From RFSX01 sp965230215 (GTDB lineage Bacteria > Bacteroidota > Bacteroidia > Chitinophagales > Saprospiraceae), in NCBI GenBank assembly GCA_965230215.1, contig CBDDKN010000001.1, forward strand, positions 1,426,001 to 1,490,000: a stretch of 64,000 nt of DNA. The letters are read 5' to 3'. The notes under the pieces are model-generated. The model was not told where the DNA came from. It worked only from the letters and a program-made list of their open reading frames with translations, and ran no database searches. Shown here in pieces: positions 45,901-53,907 of the stretch; the first letter of the stretch is position 1, and each line of letters starts with the position of its first letter. The translations under genes were made by a program, and so were the position numbers.

Positions 45901-48900
45901 TGTCAATAATGGAGGCTCATCTATTGTAACACTACAAGTACTTGTGCAGTAGTTCGCATCCGTTACTGTAACTATGTATGTACCCACACTTAGGGCCAGT
46001 GGATCTTCGCCACCCCAATCAAAACTGTATGGACTCACGCCACCAGAAGCACTCACGCTCGCTTGGCCATCATTGCCACCGAAACAACTTACGTCAGAGA
46101 CTAAAGTTGTCGAGCATGTCAATAATGGAGGCTCATCTATTGTAACACTACACGTGCTTGTGCAGTAGTTCGCATCCGTTACTGTAACTATGTATGTACC
46201 CACACTTAGGGCCAGTGGATCTTCTCCACCCCAGTCAAAACTGTATGGACTCACGCCACCAGAAGCACTCACGCTCGCTTGGCCATCAGAACCACCAAAA
46301 CAGTCTACGTCCTTAATTTTTGTAATCGAACAAGTCAATAATGGAGGCTCGTCTATTGTAACACTACATGTGCTTGCGCAGTAGTTCGCATCAGTTACTG
46401 TAACTATGTATGTACCCACACTTAGGTCCAGTGGATCTTCGCCACCCCAGTCAAAACTGTATGGACTCACACCACCACTAGCACTCACGCTAGCTTGACC
46501 ATCATTACCACCATAGCAATCTACATCTTTAATTTTCGTAATCGAGCAGGTCAGTAATGGTGGCTCGTCTATTGTAACACTACAAGTGCTTGTACAGTAG
46601 TTTGCATCTGTAACTGTCACTATGTATGCACCCACACTTAAGGCCAGTGGATCTTCGCCACCCCAGTCAAAACTGTATGGACTCACACCACCACTAGCAC
46701 TCACACTCGCTTGGCCATCATGGCCACCGAAACAACTTACGTCAGAGACTACAGTTGTCGAGCATGTCAATAATGGTGGCTCATCTATTGTTACACTACA
46801 CGTGCTTGTGCAATTGTTTGCATCTGTTACTGTCACCGTATAATTTCCAGCACTTAATGACAATGGATCTACACCTCCCCAGTTAAAACTATACGGTGCA
46901 ACACCACCAGTAGCACTAACGCTCGCTTGACCATCATTGCCACCATAGCAATCTACGTCTTTAATTTTCGTAATCGAGCAGGTCAGTAGTGGTGGCTCGT
47001 CTATTGTTACACTACACGTACTTGTGCAGTAGTTCGCATCCGTTACTACAACTATGTATGTACCCACACTTAAGGCCATAGAATCTTCGCTACCCCAGTC
47101 AAAACTGTAAGGATTCACACCACCAGTAGCACTCACGCTCGCTTGGCCATCATCGCCACCGAAACATCCTACGTCAGAGACTACGGATGCTAAACATGTC
47201 AGTAATGGTGGCTCATCTATTGTAACACTACAAGTGCTTGTGCAGTAGTTCGCATCCGTTACTGTCACTGTATATGTGCCAGCGCTCAAAGCTAAGGGAT
47301 CTTCACCTCCCCAATTAAAACTGTATGGACTCACGCCACCAGTAGCACTCACGCTCGCTTGGCCATCATGGCCACCGTAGCAATCTACATCTTTTATTTT
47401 CGTAATCGAACATGTCAATATTTGTGGCTCATCTATTGAAACACTACAAGTGCTTGTGCAGTAGTTTGCATCTGTTACTGTCACTGTATAAGTACCCTGA
47501 CTTAGGGCCAGTGGATCTTCGCCTCCCCAATCAAAACTATATGGACTCACGCCACCACTAGCACTTACGCTAGCTTGGCCACCATCGCCACCGAAACAAC
47601 TTACGTCAGAGATTACAGTTGTCGAGCATGTCAACAATGGTGGTTCACCTATTGTAACACTACATGTACTTGTACACATATTTTCGTCTTTAACTGTAAC
47701 CGTGTAGATTCCAGCATTCAAAGCCAATGGATTTGCACTTCCCCAATCATAACTGTAAGGAGTCACGCCACCACTAGCGCTTACGCTAGCCCGGCCATCT
47801 GTACCACCATAACAACTTACGTCAGAGACTACAGTTGTCGAGCATGTCAACAATGGCGGCTCATCTATTGTGAATGTATGCGTACATTCCGCACTTCCTG
47901 AATCAGTCACGGTCAGCGTATAGGTGCCTGCATATAACTCATTAGGGTCTTCTCCACCCCAATCAAAATAGTATGGTTCTATACCACCACTGACAACTGG
48001 CTGGACTTCCGAATAACCACCATAGCATGGAATGAATGCCTCAACACTTATTTCACATTGCAATTGATCAGGTTCTGAAAACAAAACAACACATTCAGTC
48101 TCACAATCATTGGCATCAGTAACTGTAACAATATACATGCCTGCCGACAACGCATTAGGATTTGCACTACCCCAGTCTTCAGTATAGGGACTTATTCCTC
48201 CAGATATATTTACAATGGCTGAACCATCATTACATCCATTACAAGAAATGAAATTTGTAATACTGATTTCACATTCTAAACCAGCATTTGGTTCATTGAT
48301 GGTAACACTGCATGTGCTTGTGCAATTGTTCGCATCTGCTACTGTCACTGTATATGTTCCAACACTTAATGATAACGGATCTTCGCCTCCCCAGTTAAAA
48401 CTATATGGCGCAACACCGCCAGAAGCACTAACACTCGCTTGGCCATCATTACCAGCCATAGCAATCTACATCTTTAATTTTCGTAATCGAGCATGTCAAT
48501 AATGGTGGTTCATCTATAGTAACACTACACGTGCTTGTGCAATTGTTTGCGTCCGTTACTGTCATTGTATAGCTTCCAGCAATTAATGACAATGGGTCTT
48601 CACCTCCCCAGTTAAAACTATATGGCTCAACACCGCCAGAAGCACTAACGCTCGCTTGGCCATCATTGCCACCGAAGCCACCGAAGTTACACAATCTACA
48701 TCAGTTAATTTTCGTAATCGAACAAGTCAATATTGGAGGCTCATTTATTGTTACACTACATGTGCTTGTGCAACTATTTGCATCCGCTACTGTCACTGTA
48801 TATGTTCCTGCACTTAATGACAACGGATCTTCACCACCCCAGTTAAAACTGTATGGTGAAACGCCACCAGAAGCACTAACGCTCGCTTGACCATCATCGC

Positions 48901-51900
48901 CACCGAAACAACTTACATCAGAGATTACGGATGCCATACAGTTTAATAATTGTGGTTCATCTATAGTAACACTACATGTGCTTGTGCAACTGTTTGCATC
49001 CGTTACTGTCACTGTATATGTTCCAGCACTTAATGATAATGGATCTTCGCCACCCCAGTTAAAACTGTAAGGTGCAACACCGCCAGAAGCACTAACGCTC
49101 GCTTGACCATCATGGCCACCGAAACAATCCTACATCAGAGATTTACGGATGCGAACATGTCAATAATGGTGGTTCATCTATTGTAACACTACATGTGCTT
49201 GTGCAACTATTTGCATCCGTTACTGTCACTGTATATGTTCCAGCACTTAATGCTAATGGATCTTCGCCACCCCAATCAAAACTGTATGGACTAACGCCAC
49301 CAGAAGCACTAACGCTCGCTTGACCATCATTGCCACCGAAACATCCTACGTCAGAGACTACGGATGTCGAACAAGTCAATAATGGTGGTTCATTATTGTA
49401 ACACTACAAGTGCTTGTGCAATTGTTTGCATCTGTTACTGTCACTGTATATGTTCCAGCACTTAATGCTAATGGATCTTCACCACCCCAGTTAAAACTAT
49501 ATGGTGCAACGCCGCCAGAAGCACTAACGCTCGCTTGACCATCATTGCCACCGAAACAATCTACATCTTTAATTTTCGTAATCGAACAAGTCAATAATGG
49601 TGGCTCATTTATTGTAACACTACATGTACTTGTGCAATAGTTTGCATCCGTTACTGTCACTGTATATGTTCCTGCACTTAATGACAACGGATCTTCACCA
49701 CCCCAGTTAAAACTGTATGGAAACGCCACCAGACAGCACTAACGCTCGCTTGACCATCATTACCACCGAAACAACTTACGTCAGAGACTACAGTTGTCGA
49801 GCATGTCAATAATGGTGGCTCGGTCTATAGTAACACTGCATGTGCTTGTGCAATTGTTTGCATCCGTTACTGTTAGCTGATAAGGCATTCGGATTTCACC
49901 ACCCCAATTATATGTATATGGACCCGTTCCGCCTGATCCACTCACGCTCGCTTGGCCATCATTGCCACCGTAACATCCTACGTCAGAGACTACGGATGTT
50001 TCAACAATCGAACATGTCAATAATGGAGGCTCATTTATTGTAACACTACAAGTGCTTGTGCAACTAGTTTGCATCCGCTACTGTCACTGTATATGTTCCA
50101 GCACTTAATGATAACGGATCTTCGCCTCCCCAGTTAAAACTATATGGCGCAACACCGCCAGAAGCACTAACACTCGCTTGGCCATCATTGCCACCGTAAC
50201 ATCCTACGTCGTCAGAGACTACGGATGTTGAACAACTCAACAATGGTGGTTCATTAATCGTAACACTACAATGTCAATAATGGTGGCTCATTTATTGTAC
50301 ACTACAAGTTGCGCATCTGTTACTGTCACTGTATATGTTCCTGCACTTAATGACAACGGATCTTCGCCACCCCAGTTAAAACTATATGGCGCAACACCGC
50401 CAGAAGCACTAACGCTCGCTTGACCATCATTACCACCGAAACAATCTACGTCTTTAATTTTCGTAATCGAGCATGTCAATAATGGTGGCTCATTTATTGT
50501 TACACTACACGTGCTTGTGCAATTGTTTGCATCCGTTACTGTCACTGTATATGTTCCAGCACTTAATGACAACGGATCTTCACCACCCCAGTTAAAACTG
50601 TAAGGTGCAACACCGCCAGAAGCACTAACGCTCGCTTGGCCATCATTGCCACCAAAACAACTTACATCAGAGACTATTTTCGTTGTCGAACATGTCAATA
50701 ATGGAGGCTCATTTATTGTAACACTACACGTGCTTGTGCAATTGTTTGCATCTGTTACTGTCACTGTATATGTTCCTGCACTTAATGACAACGGATCTTC
50801 GCCACCCCAGTTAAAACTGTATGGTGCAACACCGCCAGAAGCGCTAACGCTCGCTTGGCCATCTGACCCGAACCATCCTACGTCAACCTACATCTTTAAT
50901 TTTCGTAATCGTGCAGGTTAATAATGGTGGCTCATCTATGGTCACACTACATGTACTTGTACACAAGTTTGCATCCGTTACCGTCACTGTATAGGTACCG
51001 GTACACTCAACGCTAATGGATCTTCGCCACCCCAATCAAAACTATATGGACTCACACCGCCAGTAGCACTCACACTTGCTTGACCATCATCCCCGCCGAA
51101 ACATCCTACGTCAGAGACTACGGATGTTGTACAATTTAACAATGGTGGTTCATTAATCGTAACACTACAAGTGCTTGTGCAATTGTTGGCATCTGTGACT
51201 GTCACTGTATATGTTCCAGCACTCAACGCTAATGGATCTTCGCCACCCCAGTCAAAACTGTATGGACTTACACCACCAGAAGCACTAACGCTCGCTTGGC
51301 CATCATTTCCGCCGAAACATCCTACGTCAGAGACTACGGATGTTGAACAACTTAACAATGGTGGTTCATTTATCGTAACACTACAGGTACTTGTACACAA
51401 ATTTGCATCCGTTACCGTCACTGTATAGGTACCGGCACTCAACGCTAATGGATCTTCGCCACCCCAGTCAAAACTATATGGACTCACGCCGCCAGAAGCA
51501 CTCACGCTCGCTTGACCATCATTGCCGCCAAAACATCCTACGTCAGAGACTACGGATGCTAAACATGTTAATACTGGAGGCTCATTTATTGTTACACTAC
51601 ACGTGCTTGTGCAATTGTTGGCATCCGTTACAGTGATTGTATAGGTGCCAGCACTCAAGGCTAACGGATCTTCGCCACCCCAGTTAAAACTGTAAGGTGC
51701 ATCACGCCTCCAGAAGCACTTTCGCTCGCTTGTCCATCAGTGCGTCTGGATCTGCACCTCCCCAATCATATGTATATGGAGTTCCTCCATCCGCTAACAC
51801 TGACTTGGCCATCATTACCACCATAACAACTACATCTGAAATTACAGACATAACACAAGTGACTGGTGCAGGAATAGAGACATTAATAACGTTTGTATTT

Positions 51901-53786
51901 GTACACCCATTGATATCAGTAACTGTCACGTAATAGTCTCCTCCATTACTGAGTATTGCATTAGCAATAGTAGGATTTTGATCATTAGAACTAAATGACA
52001 ATGGTCCTTCCCAATTCCAAGAAACGGCGTCACCACCATTTTCATATAGATTTAAGTCATCACCATAACAAAGGATGGTTCCTGCATATGTATTTACAGC
52101 AGGATCGGGATTCACAACAAATGTGAATTGCTCTTCTGCCAAACATCCTGCTGAATCATAAACCACCAGTTGGTAACTGGTAGTTTCAGTAGGACTATCG
52201 GTAAAAGTCAAATCAGTTTGCAGAACGCCATCAAGATAAATCTCATAAGGACCAACACCGCCGCTTATACCAAAAGTAGCAGTTGCTGTTTCCCCAAGAC
52301 ACATTTCCTGTGAAAGAGGTGCGATTGAGAATGTAGGACAAATACAAAATTGTACGCCATCCAAGCGAATCCCATGATCATCTGAAACACCTGATGTAGC
52401 ACCATTGGTATCTGACCACCAAGAATATAGATGTGGATTATTTAATTCGTCTGCTTTGTCAGCAGGCCCATTGTAATATGCAATATTTAGTTCTGTCACA
52501 GCCTGAGCTGTAGATACTACAACCTCGCCATCTGGATTAGAAGGACTGATATTACCGTTTTGATTCGTGTCGTAATTAGCAAAAACAGTTTGATTCGGCG
52601 GATCTAAAATCAATGCGCCAGAATAATTAGTCGTGAGAACTACCGGTACATTCCCTAGAGGCCCAGAAGCCGAAAATGTAACTGCATCTTGATAAGAGCT
52701 ACCTGGATTCTCTTCTTCACAAGAAGTATCATAGGTATGTTGTAATCCATTATAATCTATATCTGCTACGCGAAAATCACAAAGTAAAACTGGCTCATCA
52801 AAGGTGTATCTGAAAGTAATTGTCTCATCTGAGGTTTCCGTCTTAATTCCAAATGTTAGGTATCCGGGGCCATATCCTCCAAGCGTCTCTGTATATAATA
52901 AACCGCAGTCTGAGTCCCAAGGATCTGAAATACTTCCGTTATTTGGTACATCATCCCTACCTGAATTACAATTACCAGCTTTGGAATCACAACCACCTGC
53001 CGGATCGAAAGGATGTGTAGCTGCAGAATGCAGATCATAGTCTACTGAACGGTTAAATGGATCTAGTAACTCTACTGTAACTCCTACTGAACCACCAGAA
53101 TACGGAATAGAATAGGTGTTAATTGCATCTCCAACTGTCCAAGTATATCCACCAGCATTGTTAGAGTACCAATTAAGTTCCGCATCTGTACAATTAGAAT
53201 TTGGGCAGTTGTTTATTTCAGGAATACCGCAAGTGATCAGAGCTTCCCAACCGCTTTCAGTATTGCTTGAATTGGATTCGAAACGAAAGGTGATACAATT
53301 ACCTGTAGATGAAATCAAGCCAGGTGAGTTCGTACAAAATTCCCCGATCAGTAAGGAGTAGGTTCCAGGTCCATCATAGATGGTGAGTACATCTTTGTTA
53401 CACGCACCATTATTCTCAACATCCCAACTTATAAATTCGAATGTCATTACATCTCCATCGTCGGAACAGAATGTAATTTCGTAATCTTCATTATTGCTGT
53501 AATTGCTACTGGTATTTCCAGAATCAACAAATGTACCTGTACAGGTACTCACAGTAGTCCCATCCGAAGAACCATTTAATATATAAATATTGGAATTAGC
53601 TAATGAAAAAGAAGTTGCAATATCTCTGTCTATTGATTCGAAATCATTTGAAGACAATTTCGATATCACTGAATTTTTACCCGGACAGATCATCTCTGTT
53701 GGAGAATATAGTTCACTCTGCAGACAAATTGACTTGATCGGGATCAAATTTGTCAAAAACAGCATTAGCAATACTGTTAAAGACAT
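34093..53786 (-). CDS. Giant SprB-repeat surface adhesin with T9SS sorting domain (frameshifted)
   Basis: One very long gene of about 19.7 kb (about 6,560 codons) broken by about eleven frameshifts; the pieces are listed separately. From the N-terminus: signal peptide (Met at 53786, MSLTVLLMLFLTN), CUB-like domain, a Cys-containing ectodomain, one or two Ig-like modules, then about 70 tandem 72-aa SprB-type repeats between about 51,780 and 36,430. After these come a DUF11-like module with an Asp-rich tail, SdrD-B-like modules and a C-terminal T9SS sorting domain (MYPNPAYDRV near 34,340). The repeats recall SprB, the mobile gliding adhesin of Flavobacterium. It lies 58-121 nt downstream of a paralogous giant gene on the same strand. 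No gliding genes are in view, so adhesion is inferred and motility is open. Confidence 0.85.
39836..41922 (-). repeat. 1,080-bp (five-repeat) tandem duplication
   Basis: Bases 39836-40842 recur at 40916-41922 with only one difference that I found (40036 A, 41116 G). The offset is exactly 1,080 bp, five repeat units. Outside these limits the copies diverge at once, so the duplication is recent or an assembly effect. Confidence 0.85.
43049..45409 (-). CDS. Giant adhesin repeat segment (786 codons open)
   Basis: Eleven consecutive 72-aa repeats. The left junction (42,950-43,060) has several indels relative to the repeat consensus, such as an extra G in ACTAGTGTATG and a loss of two bases near 43,050. 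The right junction has an extra T in CAATCTTACG near 45,443. Confidence 0.7.
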   Translation of the reverse strand: MSASGGVSPYSFDWGGEDPLALSVGTYIVTVTDANYCTSTCSVTIDEPPLLTCSITVVSDVDCFGGNDGQASVSASGGVSPYSFDWGGEDPLSLSVGTYIVTVTDANYCTSTCSVTIDEPPLLTCSITKIKDVDCYGGNDGQASVSAAGGVSPYSFDWGGEDPLTLSVGTYIVTVTDANNCTSTCSVTIDEPPLLTCSITKIKDVDCYGGNDGQASVSAVGGVSPYSFDWGGEDPLALSVGAYIVTVTDANYCTSTCSVTIDEPPLLTCSITKIKDVDCYGGNDGQASVSASGGVSPYSFDWGGEDPLDLSVGTYIVTVTDANYCASTCSVTVDEPPILTCSITKIKDADCFGGSDGQASVSASGGVSPYSFDWGGEDPLALSVGTYIVTVTDANYCTSTCSVTIDEPPLLTCLASVVSDVGCFGGNDGQASVSAIGGVNPYSFDWGGEDLLSLSVGTYAVTVTDANNCTSTCSIIINEPPLLTCLASVVSDVGCFGGNDGQASVSASGGVSPYSFDWGGEDPLSLSVGTYTVTVTDANNCTSTCSVTIVEPPLLTCLASVVSDVGCFGGNDGQASVSASGGVSPYSFDWGGEDPLALSVGTYIVTVTDANYCTSTCSVTIDEPPLLTCSITKIKDVDCYGGNDGQASVSASGGVSPYSFDWGGEDPLALSVGTYIVTVTDANYCTNTCSVTIDEPPILTCSITKIKDVDCYGGNDGQASVSATGGVSPYSFDWGGEDPLALSAGVYTVTVTDANYCTSTCSVTIDEPPLLTCSITKIKDVDCYGG
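45560..45841 (-). CDS. Giant adhesin repeat segment (93 codons open)
   Basis: One and a third repeats, bounded by a missing T at GGATCGCACC near 45,573 and a missing C at AACATCTACG near 45,869. Both are single-base losses against neighbouring copies. Confidence 0.6.
   Translation of the reverse strand: MSASGGVSPYSFDWGGEDPLSLSVGTYTVTVTDANSCTSTCSVTINEPPLLTCSTTVVSDVGCFGGNDGQASVSAIGGVVPYSFDWGGAIHWP
45838..48459 (-). CDS. Giant adhesin repeat segment (873 codons open)
   Basis: About twelve repeats, including three divergent ones near the N-terminal end that lack the TKIKDVDCYGG signature (for example ISGGISPYTEDWG and VSGGIEPYYFDWGG). These are probably older copies outside the homogenised block. 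The upstream junction is an extra base near 48,455 (ACCAGCCATA for ACCACCATA). Confidence 0.7.
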   Translation of the reverse strand: MAGNDGQASVSASGGVAPYSFNWGGEDPLSLSVGTYTVTVADANNCTSTCSVTINEPNAGLECEISITNFISCNGCNDGSAIVNISGGISPYTEDWGSANPNALSAGMYIVTVTDANDCETECVVLFSEPDQLQCEISVEAFIPCYGGYSEVQPVVSGGIEPYYFDWGGEDPNELYAGTYTLTVTDSGSAECTHTFTIDEPPLLTCSTTVVSDVSCYGGTDGRASVSASGGVTPYSYDWGSANPLALNAGIYTVTVKDENMCTSTCSVTIGEPPLLTCSTTVISDVSCFGGDGGQASVSASGGVSPYSFDWGGEDPLALSQGTYTVTVTDANYCTSTCSVSIDEPQILTCSITKIKDVDCYGGHDGQASVSATGGVSPYSFNWGGEDPLALSAGTYTVTVTDANYCTSTCSVTIDEPPLLTCLASVVSDVGCFGGDDGQASVSATGGVNPYSFDWGSEDSMALSVGTYIVVVTDANYCTSTCSVTIDEPPLLTCSITKIKDVDCYGGNDGQASVSATGGVAPYSFNWGGVDPLSLSAGNYTVTVTDANNCTSTCSVTIDEPPLLTCSTTVVSDVSCFGGHDGQASVSASGGVSPYSFDWGGEDPLALSVGAYIVTVTDANYCTSTCSVTIDEPPLLTCSITKIKDVDCYGGNDGQASVSASGGVSPYSFDWGGEDPLDLSVGTYIVTVTDANYCASTCSVTIDEPPLLTCSITKIKDVDCFGGSDGQASVSASGGVSPYSFDWGGEDPLALSVGTYIVTVTDANYCTSTCSVTIDEPPLLTCSTTLVSDVSCFGGNDGQASVSASGGVSPYSFDWGGEDPLALSVGTYIVTVTDANYCTSTCSVTIDEPPLLTCSITVVSDVDVSVAMMVKRA
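48449..48694 (-). CDS. Giant adhesin repeat segment (81 codons open)
   Basis: A single repeat plus flanks. The upstream junction near 48,675 has a local duplication (GCCACCGAAGCCACCGAAG) and about a dozen extra bases compared with other copies. Confidence 0.55.
   Translation of the reverse strand: MCNFGGFGGNDGQASVSASGGVEPYSFNWGGEDPLSLIAGSYTMTVTDANNCTSTCSVTIDEPPLLTCSITKIKDVDCYGW
48701..49012 (-). CDS. Giant adhesin repeat segment (103 codons open)
   Basis: About one and a half repeats in frame. It ends upstream where the frame changes; near 49,127-49,150 the spacer CAATCCTACATCAGAGATT has extra bases relative to consensus. Confidence 0.55.
   Translation of the reverse strand: MTVTDANSCTSTCSVTIDEPQLLNCMASVISDVSCFGGDDGQASVSASGGVSPYSFNWGGEDPLSLSAGTYTVTVADANSCTSTCSVTINEPPILTCSITKIN
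49143..49379 (-). CDS. Giant adhesin repeat segment (78 codons open)
   Basis: One repeat. The upstream junction near 49,393 lacks one base in the linker (GTTCATTATTG where other copies have GTTCATTTATTG). Confidence 0.55.
   Translation of the reverse strand: MTCSTSVVSDVGCFGGNDGQASVSASGGVSPYSFDWGGEDPLALSAGTYTVTVTDANSCTSTCSVTIDEPPLLTCSHP
49376..49729 (-). CDS. Giant adhesin repeat segment (117 codons open)
   Basis: About one and a half repeats. The upstream end near 49,720-49,735 has a loss of two bases before AAACGCC and an extra base in AGACAGCAC. Confidence 0.55.
   Translation of the reverse strand: MAFPYSFNWGGEDPLSLSAGTYTVTVTDANYCTSTCSVTINEPPLLTCSITKIKDVDCFGGNDGQASVSASGGVAPYSFNWGGEDPLALSAGTYTVTVTDANNCTSTCSVTIMNHHY
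49781..50074 (-). CDS. Giant adhesin repeat segment (97 codons open)
   Basis: One and a third repeats with a shortened unit: the segment around 49,870-49,900 has lost about 15 bases compared with the consensus. An extra A in CAACTAGTTTGC near 50,065 marks the upstream break. Confidence 0.5.
   Translation of the reverse strand: MQTSCTSTCSVTINEPPLLTCSIVETSVVSDVGCYGGNDGQASVSGSGGTGPYTYNWGGEIRMPYQLTVTDANNCTSTCSVTIDRATIIDMLDNCSL
50288..50791 (-). CDS. Giant adhesin repeat segment (167 codons open)
   Basis: Two and a third repeats of good consensus. Its downstream end near 50,270-50,310 is badly shortened (GTACACTACAAGTTGCGC). Its upstream end near 50,870-50,890 looks like a join of two different linkers. 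Confidence 0.55.
   Translation of the reverse strand: MSLSAGTYTVTVTDANNCTSTCSVTINEPPLLTCSTTKIVSDVSCFGGNDGQASVSASGGVAPYSFNWGGEDPLSLSAGTYTVTVTDANNCTSTCSVTINEPPLLTCSITKIKDVDCFGGNDGQASVSASGGVAPYSFNWGGEDPLSLSAGTYTVTVTDAQLVVYNK
50984..51658 (-). CDS. Giant adhesin repeat segment (224 codons open)
   Basis: Three repeats carrying the VVSDVGCFGG linker type. The downstream break is an extra pair of bases near 51,000 (GTACCGGTACACTCAACG). Confidence 0.6.
   Translation of the reverse strand: MSAGTYTITVTDANNCTSTCSVTINEPPVLTCLASVVSDVGCFGGNDGQASVSASGGVSPYSFDWGGEDPLALSAGTYTVTVTDANLCTSTCSVTINEPPLLSCSTSVVSDVGCFGGNDGQASVSASGGVSPYSFDWGGEDPLALSAGTYTVTVTDANNCTSTCSVTINEPPLLNCTTSVVSDVGCFGGDDGQASVSATGGVSPYSFDWGGEDPLALSVPVPIQ
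51702..53786 (-). CDS. Giant adhesin, N-terminal segment with CUB-like domain
   Basis: About 694 aa from the preferred Met (53786); an in-frame start at 53849 would put 21 polar residues before the signal peptide. After the signal comes a CUB-like domain (about residues 85-190: GTFVDSGNTSSNYSNNE, then LTIYDGPG and ITFRFESN). Next is a domain of about 290 residues with several Cys, then an Ig-like stretch with GGVGPYEIYLDG and the first degenerate SprB repeat. The last part (51,702-51,790) is scrambled relative to the repeat consensus. Confidence 0.75.
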   Translation of the reverse strand: MSLTVLLMLFLTNLIPIKSICLQSELYSPTEMICPGKNSVISKLSSNDFESIDRDIATSFSLANSNIYILNGSSDGTTVSTCTGTFVDSGNTSSNYSNNEDYEITFCSDDGDVMTFEFISWDVENNGACNKDVLTIYDGPGTYSLLIGEFCTNSPGLISSTGNCITFRFESNSSNTESGWEALITCGIPEINNCPNSNCTDAELNWYSNNAGGYTWTVGDAINTYSIPYSGGSVGVTVELLDPFNRSVDYDLHSAATHPFDPAGGCDSKAGNCNSGRDDVPNNGSISDPWDSDCGLLYTETLGGYGPGYLTFGIKTETSDETITFRYTFDEPVLLCDFRVADIDYNGLQHTYDTSCEEENPGSSYQDAVTFSASGPLGNVPVVLTTNYSGALILDPPNQTVFANYDTNQNGNISPSNPDGEVVVSTAQAVTELNIAYYNGPADKADELNNPHLYSWWSDTNGATSGVSDDHGIRLDGVQFCICPTFSIAPLSQEMCLGETATATFGISGGVGPYEIYLDGVLQTDLTFTDSPTETTSYQLVVYDSAGCLAEEQFTFVVNPDPAVNTYAGTILCYGDDLNLYENGGDAVSWNWEGPLSFSSNDQNPTIANAILSNGGDYYVTVTDINGCTNTNVINVSIPAPVTCVMSVISDVVVMVVMMAKSVLADGGTPYTYDWGGADPDALMDKRAKVLLEA

Positions 53787-53907
53787 ACGTTGTATACTCC
53801 TGAAATTGCATAGCAATCCAGAGTAGACTGAATCGGTTTTCGGGTCCAAAATCGGTCTATTTATGAGTTATTAGTAATGATTGTATTGAGTAATGAAAAC
53901 TGGATGT

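Larger units (their letters stand above)
36430..51790 (-). repeat. Tandem array of about 70 SprB-type repeats, 216-bp period
   Basis: The period is 216 bp (72 codons). The protein core is D-V-D-C-Y-G-G-N-D-G-Q-A-S-V-S-A, then GG-V-S-P-Y-S-F-D-W-G-G, then GTYTVTVTDAN-C-T-S-T-C and EPPLLTC. Two linker types alternate irregularly: TKIKDVDCYGG and VVSDVGCFGG. The copy number is estimated from span divided by period and ignores indels. Confidence 0.88.

Noticed and set aside
36430..51790. CRISPR-like or satellite array.
   Set aside because: The 216-bp units are contiguous, in-frame protein repeats without unique spacers.
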